From the NCBI RefSeq assembly GCF_023100805.1, contig NZ_CP095855.1:5063001-5127000 (forward strand): DNA of 64,000 nt, read 5' to 3'. The DNA is from Chitinophaga filiformis. Its GTDB lineage: Bacteria > Bacteroidota > Bacteroidia > Chitinophagales > Chitinophagaceae. Position 1 is the first letter of the stretch, and each line of letters begins with the position of its first letter. The notes beneath the pieces were generated by a model. The model had not been told where the DNA came from. It searched no databases and worked only from the letters and a program-made list of their open reading frames with translations. The translations under genes were made by a program, and so were the position numbers. Below, one piece after another: positions 6,788-16,513 of the stretch.

Positions 6788-8619
6788 ACCACCCGCAGTG
6801 TCGTCCTTCTGTTCTCCCTGTGTTCAGTCTCTCCGCAAGGCACATCATTTCCGCAGGGATTGACCAGTTCCTTTTCTCCAAGGTTCTCATAATAGAGCCT
6901 GCGGGCTGCGACGCCCTTTTTGATAAGGTAATCTATAACGGCATAACAACGCAGGGCCGACAACTTGATATTATACTCGTCCGTACCGCGGCTATCCGCA
7001 AAAGAACGTATCATCAGTTTCCAATGAGGGTATTGTTGTAATACCACCGCTACCCTATCCAGCATTTCTCTCGATTCCGTTAGTAGAATGGCGCTGTTAT
7101 AGTCATAGTGAAAACGGAGCTCCTGCAGTTTGTGCACCACTGCACTGTCTGTCGGACTAAGTACCGGTTTGCGGGGAGTGTTGTCGGCAACCGTTTTTTC
7201 CGGTGCTTTAGTGGTATTATCAGGAACTGGCGCCGGCACAGGTGGTTTTCCTGCATCAGGATCAGTCAGTTTTTCGGTGAAATGCGTTTCCAGGAAATGA
7301 TAGATATCGTCTCCGCCTCCCCCGCCGTGGCGATTGGAAGCGAAATAGCCTTCATAGTTATTGCCTTTCATAATGAAACCCAGATCGTCTGCGCCGGAGT
7401 TCAAAGGACTACGGAGGTTACGGGGCTGGCTCCATGTACCGGCACTTCCTTCTGCCCTGAAAACATCAAAGCCTCCCATGCCGGGATGCCCTTTGCTGGA
7501 GAAGTAAAGTACATCCTGCTCATTGATAGTAGGAAAAGTCTCATCGTACCGGGTATTGATAACAGGCCCGCAGTTGACAGGTGTACCCCACTGGTTGTTG
7601 GCCTGGCGTTCACTATACCAGATATCCATTTTACCTATACTGCCCGGTCTGTCGGATACAAAATAGATAATGCTGCCTATGCTGTTCAATACGGCATTGC
7701 CTGTATAGCTACCCGCAACATTCAGTGTTGTAACAGGCGCCAGCGGCGACCACTGGTCCCCTTTCCTGAAAGACCAGTAAAGCGACATCAGGCGGCGTCC
7801 GTTCACTGGTCCTTTCTTCTTCTTATCCGCCATGTCCTTATTGTCTGCATTCAGCGTGACATAGATGGTATCCTTCCTGTTGTTATAGCAGACAGGCCCC
7901 ACATGAAAGGGCAGTTTACCCAGGAGGTCAGGCAATATCTCTTCCAGGAAAGTATTCGCCCTGCTACCGGGAGCATATTCCCTGAAAAGATATGGTTTGA
8001 AGTAGGGTTGATTTACCCTTGGGTCCATATCAGGATTTCGCTCTGAGCCCGTCGTCAGCGCCATTTTACGATACCCGTTGGATTCCAGCAGAAGGCCCTC
8101 CTTTACCACTCCGCTTACCCAGTCGTCGCCTACAGTGCTCAGCTCCTTGATATTTTCCAGCGCATAGGTTGCCACGGTATCTTTCTTCCAGAGCAGCGCA
8201 CTGTCGCAGCCCGCGATGGCCATATTCTTCCACCGGACCTCATCTGCATTAGCCGGATTGAAACGGGACAGGTATAACCTGGCCGTATCATACTCTCCCA
8301 GGTTCTTCTGTATCTCACCATATGCAGCCATGATAGACGAAGGGCAACCAGGATGTTCGATCATACGCATATACCAATACCCCGCTTCTGCAAACCGGGC
8401 CGTTTCCCGGTAACACTGCGCCGTCTTTTCCAGTAATCTGAGCGGCGCCCTTTTGCCTTTCTTGTTGGCCAGCCGCGCATACAGGTTGGCAGCAACAGCG
8501 TATTCTTCACGAACAAATGCTTCATCCCCCAATTCCATGAGGCTTTTTTCCTCCTGCCCATATAAAAGCACGGGGCAACAAAGTAAAACGATCAACTTAA
8601 CGAACCAGCAACGTAACAT
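6778..8619 (-). CDS. OmpA-family protein with TPR and WD40-like repeats (PorE-like)
   Basis: A 613-residue secreted protein with a signal peptide (about 1-21). A helical TPR-like region (about 25-135) is followed by PD40/WD40-like beta-propeller blades (about 200-430; for example IIYFVSDRPGSIGKMDIWYS and VLYFSSKGHPGMGGFDVF), a Pro/Lys linker and an OmpA C-terminal domain (about 505-613). The OmpA domain keeps the peptidoglycan-binding signature: Asp in SFADSRGTDEYN and Arg in ENRRTTL. This order matches the PorE-like proteins that link the T9SS to peptidoglycan, except that I do not see the carboxypeptidase-regulatory domain of PorE. It is the last gene of the adhesin/SprF-like cassette, 15 bp after the preceding gene. 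Confidence 0.87.
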   Translation of the reverse strand: MLRCWFVKLIVLLCCPVLLYGQEEKSLMELGDEAFVREEYAVAANLYARLANKKGKRAPLRLLEKTAQCYRETARFAEAGYWYMRMIEHPGCPSSIMAAYGEIQKNLGEYDTARLYLSRFNPANADEVRWKNMAIAGCDSALLWKKDTVATYALENIKELSTVGDDWVSGVVKEGLLLESNGYRKMALTTGSERNPDMDPRVNQPYFKPYLFREYAPGSRANTFLEEILPDLLGKLPFHVGPVCYNNRKDTIYVTLNADNKDMADKKKKGPVNGRRLMSLYWSFRKGDQWSPLAPVTTLNVAGSYTGNAVLNSIGSIIYFVSDRPGSIGKMDIWYSERQANNQWGTPVNCGPVINTRYDETFPTINEQDVLYFSSKGHPGMGGFDVFRAEGSAGTWSQPRNLRSPLNSGADDLGFIMKGNNYEGYFASNRHGGGGGDDIYHFLETHFTEKLTDPDAGKPPVPAPVPDNTTKAPEKTVADNTPRKPVLSPTDSAVVHKLQELRFHYDYNSAILLTESREMLDRVAVVLQQYPHWKLMIRSFADSRGTDEYNIKLSALRCYAVIDYLIKKGVAARRLYYENLGEKELVNPCGNDVPCGETEHRENRRTTLRVVYN

Positions 8620-8634
8620 ATGTAATCCCCCCTT

Positions 8635-9672
8635 TTAAAAATAACGTGGACTTGATGTACTGAACTTCTTCTGCGGGAATAAAATGCCTATTGATATTTC
8701 ATGCGATCCTCCCTGTGTTCCCGCGAGTTCATTGATATTTAAATCATACGCATAACCTATGCGCCATTTTCCTCCAATATAGTATTCCACAATGGCGCTG
8801 GCTGCATTCAGCGACTCCAGGCCATTGGGTAATTGTTTCTTCCAGACAGGAACAGCGGTGCGGAAAGAACCACCTATCCAGAATACCCTGTCGATCAGCA
8901 GCATGGCATTCACATCCAGGTTGGTCGGTCCCTTAAAATCATCCTTGATCATCAGGGATGGTTTCAGCTGCAGGTGTTCGGACAAAGGCAGCATGACACC
9001 TGTAGTCAGGTAGATATGCTGCGACTTCCGGATATTCTGATAATTAAATCCCTTCCAGGCGTACTTCGTACTGGTATACCTGCTGAACAGGTCCATTACT
9101 GAGAGACCTGCATAAAATGAAGGCGAGCTGTAATAGATGCCAAACCTCGCATCGGGTGTATAGGCGTTTACGCTGCCTCCGGGGAAAACGGGATCGTCAT
9201 TATCAAAGTATGCCAGGGTATTCCCTTCCAGGTGATATTGCGTCACGCCTACTGCCAGCCCAAAACTTAAACGGCGCGTCTGTTCAGCATCCAGGGGAAT
9301 GCGGTAGGCATAGGAGCCGTAAAGGGAATAAGACTTCTGCGGCCCTACCATATCTGCCATCAACTGTACCCCAAGTCCGATACCCGCTCCTGTTCTGAGA
9401 GGGCGGAAAGGGCCATCATAGGAAACCCCACCAGTAACCGGCGCACCGGGAAAACCCGTCCATTGCTTCCGGTAAATGGTGTTAAGATACCAGGCGTCTT
9501 TATAACCCGCATAAGCAGGATTTACACTCAGTCCGTTAAATACATACTGGCTGAATTGTACATTCTGCTGAGCACCAGCCCGCAAGCCGGCCATGATCAG
9601 TAATCCCGTATACAATCCTTTTCTTAAGCACATAACTGTTCGTTTAGTAAAACAAAAAATGTCCTTATTCAT
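8635..9672 (-). CDS. PorP/SprF-family type IX secretion outer-membrane protein
   Basis: An outer-membrane protein of the PorP/SprF family, recognised by the mature N-terminus QQNVQFSQYVFNGLSVNPAY, the later KYAWKGFN and the terminal beta strands. Members carry type B sorting-domain cargo to the T9SS and hold it at the surface. Two starts are possible. ATG 9672 shares one base with the stop of the upstream adhesin (TGATG), which suggests coupled translation; it gives 345 residues. ATG 9633 gives a shorter, tidier signal peptide (MCLRKGLYTGLLIMAGLRAGA) and 332 residues. I list the coupled start but cannot decide. The gene order adhesin, SprF-like, OmpA-like is the expected cassette. Confidence 0.9.
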   Translation of the reverse strand: MNKDIFCFTKRTVMCLRKGLYTGLLIMAGLRAGAQQNVQFSQYVFNGLSVNPAYAGYKDAWYLNTIYRKQWTGFPGAPVTGGVSYDGPFRPLRTGAGIGLGVQLMADMVGPQKSYSLYGSYAYRIPLDAEQTRRLSFGLAVGVTQYHLEGNTLAYFDNDDPVFPGGSVNAYTPDARFGIYYSSPSFYAGLSVMDLFSRYTSTKYAWKGFNYQNIRKSQHIYLTTGVMLPLSEHLQLKPSLMIKDDFKGPTNLDVNAMLLIDRVFWIGGSFRTAVPVWKKQLPNGLESLNAASAIVEYYIGGKWRIGYAYDLNINELAGTQGGSHEISIGILFPQKKFSTSSPRYF

Positions 9673-12600
9673 CAGTTTCGTTTTATCACAATCCATCCCT
9701 TGTATAATTTTATTCCTCCCGGTAGTTTCAATTCCAGTTTATAGTAATAAGTGCCTTCGCTTAATCCCTTAGCCGACCAGTCGTTCTGGTATGCCTTCGA
9801 CTGGTATACCATACTGCCCCATCGGTTGAATACATATAAAGCAGCAGGCGGATATTTCTCCAGACCTTTTATCACGAAGTATTCATTCTTACCATCGCCG
9901 TTAGGGCTCATGGCATTCGCAAATTCAAGGTCACCGCTGGGATTTGTTCCTATCACAGTACCGGGTGTACCGCTACAATTGGCGCTGTGAGGGTCACAAC
10001 CCCAGGTAGGGATATCTGTCTTACCGTCCGATACCGTAGCGGTATTGGTAATCACAGCGCCGGAATCCAGCTTATCATCTACTTTCACTTTAAACGTAAG
10101 ATCCACTACAGCACCTACCGCGATATCCCTGACTTCCCAGCTAACCGTATTGCTGCCTGCATTGAAAAGCCCATCCTCTTCCGCACTCTGGAATGTAGTG
10201 AGCGCCGGTACCGGATCGGTCACGGTAATGAGCGGCAGCCTGACATTGCCGGTATTGCGTATGTGAATGGTGTAGGTCAGTATTTCCCCCGGACTGGCCT
10301 TATCTGCGCCACTTGTTGTTACCACTCCTTTCCACGCCTCGAACCTTACCAGTGTATCCACCTTCACATCTGTAGATGGACCAGGAGGAGGATTTGTCAT
10401 CGGGTTATTGGGATCATCAGGATCAGCAGGATGTGTAGGCTCATTCCCTTTACCATTGCCATTGTCTACATCCGCAGTATTGGTAATACTAAGCGCACCT
10501 GTAAGGTCTTCCACAACTTTCACCGTAAATGAACGGGTTACATCAGCGCCACCAACAGGGATACTGGCAATCGTCCATGTCAACTTACCGGCAGACGGTG
10601 TAACGCCTTCATCAGCGCTTACGAATGCCGTATAGGCAGGTATCTCATCGCTTATTACAACATTTGTTAAAGTAGCATTGCCACTATTCCTTACGTGAAT
10701 AGTATAGGTGATCTGATCTCCTGTTGTCACACCACCGTTTGCTCCTGTTCCGCTATAGCTGGCGCTTTTCCAGTTGTCGGAGTGTTTGCCATTATCTACG
10801 GGCACTTCCGTAGAAGGATCGTTCGGATCGGGATCCGGGTGCGGATTGTTAGGATCATTGGGATCCGGCGGTGTGGTAGGATGACCGCCCGTACCATCAC
10901 CATTGTCTACATCTGCAGTATTCGTGATATATCCTGCACCTGTGAGATCGGTCACCACCCTCACTTTGAAACTGCGCACCGCATCCGGCGCAGCAAACAG
11001 GATCTCGGGGATCGTCCAGGTCAATTTACCAGTGGCATCAGGCGTAATACCATCGTCTGCACTGATAAATTCCGTATAGGCAGGAATGAGGTCAGTGATC
11101 AGCACATTTTCCAGTTTCACATTGCCGGTATTACGAACGTGGATCGTGTAAGTGATCACGTCACCCGCTTTCACCATGCCATTCACACCACTGCCGGTAT
11201 AAGCTGCACTCTTCCAGTTCACTGAACTTTTATCCTGCTCCACTGGTACCTCGGTGGACGGGTCATTCGGATCAGGATTCGGATGAGGATTGTTAGGATC
11301 ATTAGGGTCCGGCGGAATACTTGGATGTTCTCCCGATCCATCGCCATTGTCAATGCCAGCGGTATTGATAATGCTGGTAGCCCCTGTCAGGTCGGCTGCA
11401 ACTCTCACTACAAAACTACGGGTCACATCTGCGCCTCCTACAGGGATGTTCGTAAGCGTCCAGGTGAGTTTACCGGTAGCATCCGGCGCAACACCGCCAT
11501 CAGCGCTCACGAAATCTGTATATGCAGGGATCTTATCTGTAACAATAACACTCGCCAGCTTGATATTGCCAGTATTACGTACATGTATGGTATAGGTGAT
11601 AATGTCCCCTGTTCTCACTTTCCCATTAGCGCCTGAACCGGTGTAGCTGGCGCTTTTCCAGTTAACAGACTTATTACCGCCATCATCTGCAGGTATGTCG
11701 GTAGAAGGATCATTCGGGTCAGGGTTCGGATGCGGATTGTTGGGATCATTCGGATCCGGTGGCGTAGTTGGATGATCGCCCGTACCATCGCCGTTGTCTA
11801 CATCGGCAGTATTGACAATACTGGTAACACCGGTCAGGTCATTCACCACTTTCACTTTGAAACTGCGTATTACGTCGGGCGCACCCACTGCGATATTAGG
11901 GATCTGCCAGGTCAATTTACCTGCAGCATCCGGGACGATGCCACCGTCTGCACTGATAAAGGAAGTATACGCCGGGATCACGTCGCTGATCATCACATTC
12001 GTGAGCGCCTCATTACCTGTATTACGGATATGTATGAAATAGGTGATCTCATCACCAGCCTTCACTTTGCCGTTCACACCGGTACCTGTATAGCTGGCGC
12101 TCTTCCAGCTGGCAGAGTGCTTGTTATTGTCAACCGGCACTTCGGTAGAAGGGTCATTCGGATCAGGATTCGGATGCGGATTGTTGGGATCATTCGGATC
12201 TGGCGGTGTAGTAGGATGACCACCGGTGCCATCGCCATTATCAACATCTCCTGTATTGACGATAGTGGTGGCTCCTGTCAGATCGTTTGCCACCTTTACC
12301 TTGAAGCTGCGTATTGCATCTGCTGCGCCCACAGCAACGGCAGGAATGGTCCAGCTCAGCTTACCGGTAGCATCCGGTACGATGCCACCGTCAGCACTTA
12401 CAAAGGTGGTATATGCCGGTAGCATATCACTGATCAATATATTGGTCAGTGTAACATTACCTGTATTCCGGATATGAATAGTGTAAGTGATCTCATCGCC
12501 TGCCTTCACTTTTCCGTTAGTACCCGAACCAGTGTAGCTGGCGCTTTTCCAGTTAGCAGATCTCTTAATCTGGTCAACCGGTACATTAGTGGACGGATCA

Positions 12601-15600
12601 TTCGGGTCGGGGTTCGGATGCGGATTGTTTGGATTATTTGGATCAGGCGGCGTACTGGGATGTTCGCCGGTGCCGTCCCCATTATCTACACCGGCAGTAT
12701 TGATAATGCTGCTTGCCCCTGTAAGATCAGTAGCTACTCTTACTACAAAACTGCGGGTCACGTCGGCGCCGCCTACGGGAATATTTGTAAGGGTCCAGCT
12801 TAGTTTGCCTGTAGCATCCGGTACGATGCCACCGTCGGCGCTTACAAACACAGTGTACGCGGGTATATTATCGTTGATGACAACGCTGGGTATTGTGATA
12901 TGACCCGTGTTGCGGACATGTATAGTATAGGTAATAAGATCACCTGTCTTTACTTTCCCGTTTGCGCCGGAACCTGTGTAACTGGCGCTCTTCCAGTTGG
13001 CGGACTTATTGCCACCTCCATCTGTTGGTATATCTGTAGATGGATCATTCGGGTCAGGGTTCGGATGCGGATTGTTGGGATCATTCGGATCCGGTGGCGT
13101 AGTAGGATGATTGCCGGTACCGTCACCATTGTCTACATCACCCGTGTTAAGGATACTGGTAACACCGGTCAGGTCGTTCGCCACTTTCACTTTGAAGCTG
13201 CGCACCACATCTGCTGCACCTACAGCTATACCCGGGATTGTCCAGGTTAATTTACCCGTAGCATCCGGTACAATGCCTCCGTCGGCGCTGACAAAGGAGG
13301 TATGAGCGGGAATCATGTCACTGATCTTCACATTGGTAAGCGTCACGTTACCGGTATTGCGGACATGTATAAAGTAGGTGATCTCGTCACCTGCCTTTAC
13401 CTTTCCACCAGCACCGGTGCCTGTATAGGTTGCGCTCTTCCAGTTGGCAGAGCTTTTATTATTATCGACCGGCACTTCCGTAGAAGGATCATTCGGATCA
13501 GGATTCGGATGCGGATTGTTAGGATCATTTGGATCTGGCGGTGTAGTAGGATGACCGCCGGTACCATCGCCATTATCAACGTCGGCCGTATTAACAATAG
13601 TGGTAGCACCGGTAAGGTCTGCCGCCACCTTTACCTTGAAACTGCGTGTCACATCTGCTACACCAACGGCAACAGCAGGAATAGTCCAGCTCAGCTTACC
13701 GGTAGCATCCGGTACAATGCCTCCATCTGCACTTACAAAAGTGGTATATGCCGGCATCATATCACTGATCAATACATTTGTCAGCGTGACATTACCAGTA
13801 TTACGAACGTGAATGGTGTAAGTGATCTCATCACCTGTTTTCACTTTTCCGTTAGTACCCGAACCAGTGTAGCTGGCGCTTTTCCAGTTAGCAGATCTCT
13901 TGATCTGGTCAACCGGTACATTAGTGGAAGGATCATTCGGGTCGGGGTTTGGATGCGGATCGTCTGGATTATTTGGATCTGGCGGCGTGCTGGGATGTTC
14001 GCCGGTGCCGTCCCCATTATCTACACCGGCAGTATTGATAATGCTGCTTGCCCCTGTAAGATCAGTAGCTACTCTCACTACAAAACTACGCGTCACATCT
14101 GTGCCACCTACGGGAATATTTGTAAGGGTCCAGCTTAGTTTGCCTGTAGCATCTGGTACGATGCCACCGTCGGCGCTTACAAACACGGTGTAAGCAGGTA
14201 TATTATCGTTGATGACAACGCTGGGTATTGTGATATGACCCGTGTTGCGGACATGTATAGTATAGGTAATAAGATCACCTGTCTTTACTTTCCCGTTTGC
14301 GCCGGAACCTGTGTAACTGGCGCTCTTCCAGTTGGCAGACTTGTTACCACCACCATCTACAGGTATGTCGGTAGACGGGCCATTAGGATCAGGAGTAGGA
14401 TGCGGATTATCAGGATTGTTCGGGTCCGGCTGTGTGGTAGGATGCCCGCCGGTACCGTCGCCATTGTCTACTGAGGCGGTATTGGTAATATTTGTAACAC
14501 CGGTCAGATCGTTCGCTACCCTTACTGTAAAACGCCGGATCTCATTTGTTACACCTACTGCTATGGTAGGGATTGTCCAGGTGAGCTTACCTGTAGCATC
14601 GGGCACGATACCACCATCTGCGCTGACAAACTGAGTATTGGCGGGAATATTATCAGTAATAACTACACCGGTAAGATTGACGTTACCGGTATTGCGGACA
14701 TGCACAGTGTAGGTGATCAGGTCCCCTGCCTTCACCGGACCACCGGTAGCCGCACCAGGATAGCTGGCGCTTTTCCATTGCTGTGAGGACTTTACATCGT
14801 TATCCTGGATCGTAACGGTACCTGGATTATTGCTACTACCTATTGTCAGTCCCGATAAACCAGTTAAACTGGTAATAGTGAGGACCACTGTTTCCGGTCC
14901 CTCTATAGTCGCATCATCCTTTACTGTTACGGGTATTGTTACATTACTGGAACCTGCAAGAATTGTTTTTGTCAGCGTGATGGTGTTGTAGTCCGCACCA
15001 TTTGTAGCTGTACCCGTTATGGTATATCTTACGAGAATGCTGACGGCAGCACTATATCCGGTGGGCCAGCCCACTGTAAAACTACCGTCATTCCCAGCCC
15101 CTCCGGGTTCCTTCCCGTTAGTAGTGCTCTGCACACCAATAGGAATATTGATATCATCATCTTCAATGATAACGGTGGCTGTCTTCTTAGTCTGATTATA
15201 GGAGAATTTTATATTGGATACTGCCGAGAAACTGTTGTCCTGTATTGTCATCTCCACAATTTCATTTCCTTCCACCAACTGGTCATCGTTCACCTTTATC
15301 GGAAGTGTGAGGCTGTTGGTATTCGCAGGCAATATTATATCTCCGGTCAGTGTGCTATTATTATAGTCGTATGTGGCCCCCGGACCACCGGTAGCAGTAG
15401 TGGTACCACCTATCGCATATTTTACATGGATATCTTCATTGAAAGTAAGAGACGGCGGTAAGCTGATGAGGAAGTTTCCATCACTTGCGGTACCACCGCC
15501 CAATTCCTTTCCGTTGTTCACTCTTTCAATGCTGATCCGGTTATCATTATCTATTACAGTAGTGGTGAGTCCGCGGTGAGGTGTGAGGTAGTCCACTCCA

Positions 15601-16139
15601 TTCGTACCTAAAGCAGACGTCATCGTAATTTCAAGGTTCTCATCCCCTTCAATAAATGAATCGTCTATAGCCGCGATATCCAGCAGGACTTCTGTTTGTC
15701 CTGCGGGCAATGTAATGGTAGTTGGCAGGGTCACAATATCCACCCCATTGACGGCGGCGTTTGTTACTGTAGCATTTATTGTATAGTTGATCACTATATC
15801 TACCGGCGCCACTGCACCGTTCTGCATCCTAAAAGCAATAGTACCATGGCCGCCTCCTTCCTCCGCGCGTGCAACATCGAATATGTCAACGCCATCTGCC
15901 ATCTTATGAGAGATGCCGGCAAGAGGTTGTTTCATCTTCCTGTGGTCAGGAAGGCGGTTCATGGCTAATATCCAGCCACCTAAAAGCATACTTAGCGCGA
16001 GGAACAATGCAGCGCTATGCCATTTCTTTATTAAGAGGGAATGCACCTGTCCTGGATATGCAGGCACATAAGTGTTGTTAGAACCAGATATCTGATACAT
16101 AAGGCAACAGCAGTTTAACGTATAGTATGCAGTATGCAT
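9672..16139 (-). CDS. Giant T9SS adhesin with Calx-beta and DUF11-like repeats, type B sorting domain
   Basis: A 2155-residue surface protein. A hydrophobic export segment lies at about residues 42-62; the start could also be the ATG at 16100 (2142 residues). Three Calx-beta domains follow (about 110-450; Asp-rich ends such as VTIQDNDV), typical of calcium-binding adhesins. Next come eleven DUF11-like Ig repeats of about 148 residues (about 450-2050), each opening WKSASYTG and containing VSADGG.xPDATGKL and a Pro/Asp-rich linker (DPNDPNNPHPNPDPNDPS). The C-terminal 80 residues (MSPNGDGKNEYFVI ... GTYYYKL) are the gliding-motility-associated type B T9SS sorting domain. In Flavobacterium such cargo depends on a cognate SprF-like protein, and one is encoded directly downstream. 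Role inferred: adhesion or gliding. Confidence 0.92.
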   Translation of the reverse strand: MHTAYYTLNCCCLMYQISGSNNTYVPAYPGQVHSLLIKKWHSAALFLALSMLLGGWILAMNRLPDHRKMKQPLAGISHKMADGVDIFDVARAEEGGGHGTIAFRMQNGAVAPVDIVINYTINATVTNAAVNGVDIVTLPTTITLPAGQTEVLLDIAAIDDSFIEGDENLEITMTSALGTNGVDYLTPHRGLTTTVIDNDNRISIERVNNGKELGGGTASDGNFLISLPPSLTFNEDIHVKYAIGGTTTATGGPGATYDYNNSTLTGDIILPANTNSLTLPIKVNDDQLVEGNEIVEMTIQDNSFSAVSNIKFSYNQTKKTATVIIEDDDINIPIGVQSTTNGKEPGGAGNDGSFTVGWPTGYSAAVSILVRYTITGTATNGADYNTITLTKTILAGSSNVTIPVTVKDDATIEGPETVVLTITSLTGLSGLTIGSSNNPGTVTIQDNDVKSSQQWKSASYPGAATGGPVKAGDLITYTVHVRNTGNVNLTGVVITDNIPANTQFVSADGGIVPDATGKLTWTIPTIAVGVTNEIRRFTVRVANDLTGVTNITNTASVDNGDGTGGHPTTQPDPNNPDNPHPTPDPNGPSTDIPVDGGGNKSANWKSASYTGSGANGKVKTGDLITYTIHVRNTGHITIPSVVINDNIPAYTVFVSADGGIVPDATGKLSWTLTNIPVGGTDVTRSFVVRVATDLTGASSIINTAGVDNGDGTGEHPSTPPDPNNPDDPHPNPDPNDPSTNVPVDQIKRSANWKSASYTGSGTNGKVKTGDEITYTIHVRNTGNVTLTNVLISDMMPAYTTFVSADGGIVPDATGKLSWTIPAVAVGVADVTRSFKVKVAADLTGATTIVNTADVDNGDGTGGHPTTPPDPNDPNNPHPNPDPNDPSTEVPVDNNKSSANWKSATYTGTGAGGKVKAGDEITYFIHVRNTGNVTLTNVKISDMIPAHTSFVSADGGIVPDATGKLTWTIPGIAVGAADVVRSFKVKVANDLTGVTSILNTGDVDNGDGTGNHPTTPPDPNDPNNPHPNPDPNDPSTDIPTDGGGNKSANWKSASYTGSGANGKVKTGDLITYTIHVRNTGHITIPSVVINDNIPAYTVFVSADGGIVPDATGKLSWTLTNIPVGGADVTRSFVVRVATDLTGASSIINTAGVDNGDGTGEHPSTPPDPNNPNNPHPNPDPNDPSTNVPVDQIKRSANWKSASYTGSGTNGKVKAGDEITYTIHIRNTGNVTLTNILISDMLPAYTTFVSADGGIVPDATGKLSWTIPAVAVGAADAIRSFKVKVANDLTGATTIVNTGDVDNGDGTGGHPTTPPDPNDPNNPHPNPDPNDPSTEVPVDNNKHSASWKSASYTGTGVNGKVKAGDEITYFIHIRNTGNEALTNVMISDVIPAYTSFISADGGIVPDAAGKLTWQIPNIAVGAPDVIRSFKVKVVNDLTGVTSIVNTADVDNGDGTGDHPTTPPDPNDPNNPHPNPDPNDPSTDIPADDGGNKSVNWKSASYTGSGANGKVRTGDIITYTIHVRNTGNIKLASVIVTDKIPAYTDFVSADGGVAPDATGKLTWTLTNIPVGGADVTRSFVVRVAADLTGATSIINTAGIDNGDGSGEHPSIPPDPNDPNNPHPNPDPNDPSTEVPVEQDKSSVNWKSAAYTGSGVNGMVKAGDVITYTIHVRNTGNVKLENVLITDLIPAYTEFISADDGITPDATGKLTWTIPEILFAAPDAVRSFKVRVVTDLTGAGYITNTADVDNGDGTGGHPTTPPDPNDPNNPHPDPDPNDPSTEVPVDNGKHSDNWKSASYSGTGANGGVTTGDQITYTIHVRNSGNATLTNVVISDEIPAYTAFVSADEGVTPSAGKLTWTIASIPVGGADVTRSFTVKVVEDLTGALSITNTADVDNGNGKGNEPTHPADPDDPNNPMTNPPPGPSTDVKVDTLVRFEAWKGVVTTSGADKASPGEILTYTIHIRNTGNVRLPLITVTDPVPALTTFQSAEEDGLFNAGSNTVSWEVRDIAVGAVVDLTFKVKVDDKLDSGAVITNTATVSDGKTDIPTWGCDPHSANCSGTPGTVIGTNPSGDLEFANAMSPNGDGKNEYFVIKGLEKYPPAALYVFNRWGSMVYQSKAYQNDWSAKGLSEGTYYYKLELKLPGGIKLYKGWIVIKRN
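10030..14800 (-). repeat. DUF11-like coding repeat array, eleven units of about 444 bp
   Basis: The conserved TGGCGCT..TCCAG site (WKSA codons) recurs at 10760, 11205, 11648, 12095, 12539, 12983, 13430, 13874, 14318 and 14765, with a diverged eleventh unit near 10340. Unit lengths run 447, 444, 444, 447, 444, 444, 447 from the right, so there is a three-unit super-repeat of 1335 bp. Protein sequence agrees: units ending GEHPS..PPDPN recur every third repeat. The N-terminal copies are the most alike, pointing to recent block duplication. Confidence 0.85.
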
Positions 16140-16513
16140 TCCTGATCAATGCAGGAAGGCGATCAGCATCTATCACGTAACAGAATATTCGTAGTGTTAT
16201 TATTTCTTGCAGACAAACATTGGGTATTACTATGATTTGTCTATAAAACGCTAAACTTACCTGATTGCAGGCAAGTCAACAGGATGCAGGCATTTGTAAA
16301 GTTGTGCATAGATTAAGGGTATTATAGGTGTATAATAGATAAAATCAATCGCTGTTGTTATTACATAAAAATAATATAATTACTTAACAATAAGAAATAA
16401 AACTGCATATACAAATGCTATTATGGACAAATTTCTTACATACTCCAAACGCTCTCCTGATAAGGAAAGCGTTCGAAGCATATAAGAAAATAAATATCCG
16501 GCAGCTACGTAGT
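16140..16513. other. Gene-free stretch between the two giant adhesin genes
   Basis: 374 AT-rich bases. A weak hairpin (AACGCT and AGCGTT arms, 16448-16473) follows the stop of the 3171-residue adhesin gene and may be its terminator, though it lacks a T-run. The rest should hold the promoter of the type B adhesin cassette, but I find no full TAnnTTTG box on the minus strand. Confidence 0.4.

Noticed and set aside
10695..14138. Several plus-strand ORFs of 100-280 codons opposite the type B adhesin
   Set aside because: They are mirror images of the coding repeats and recur with each unit; composition is unlike real proteins.
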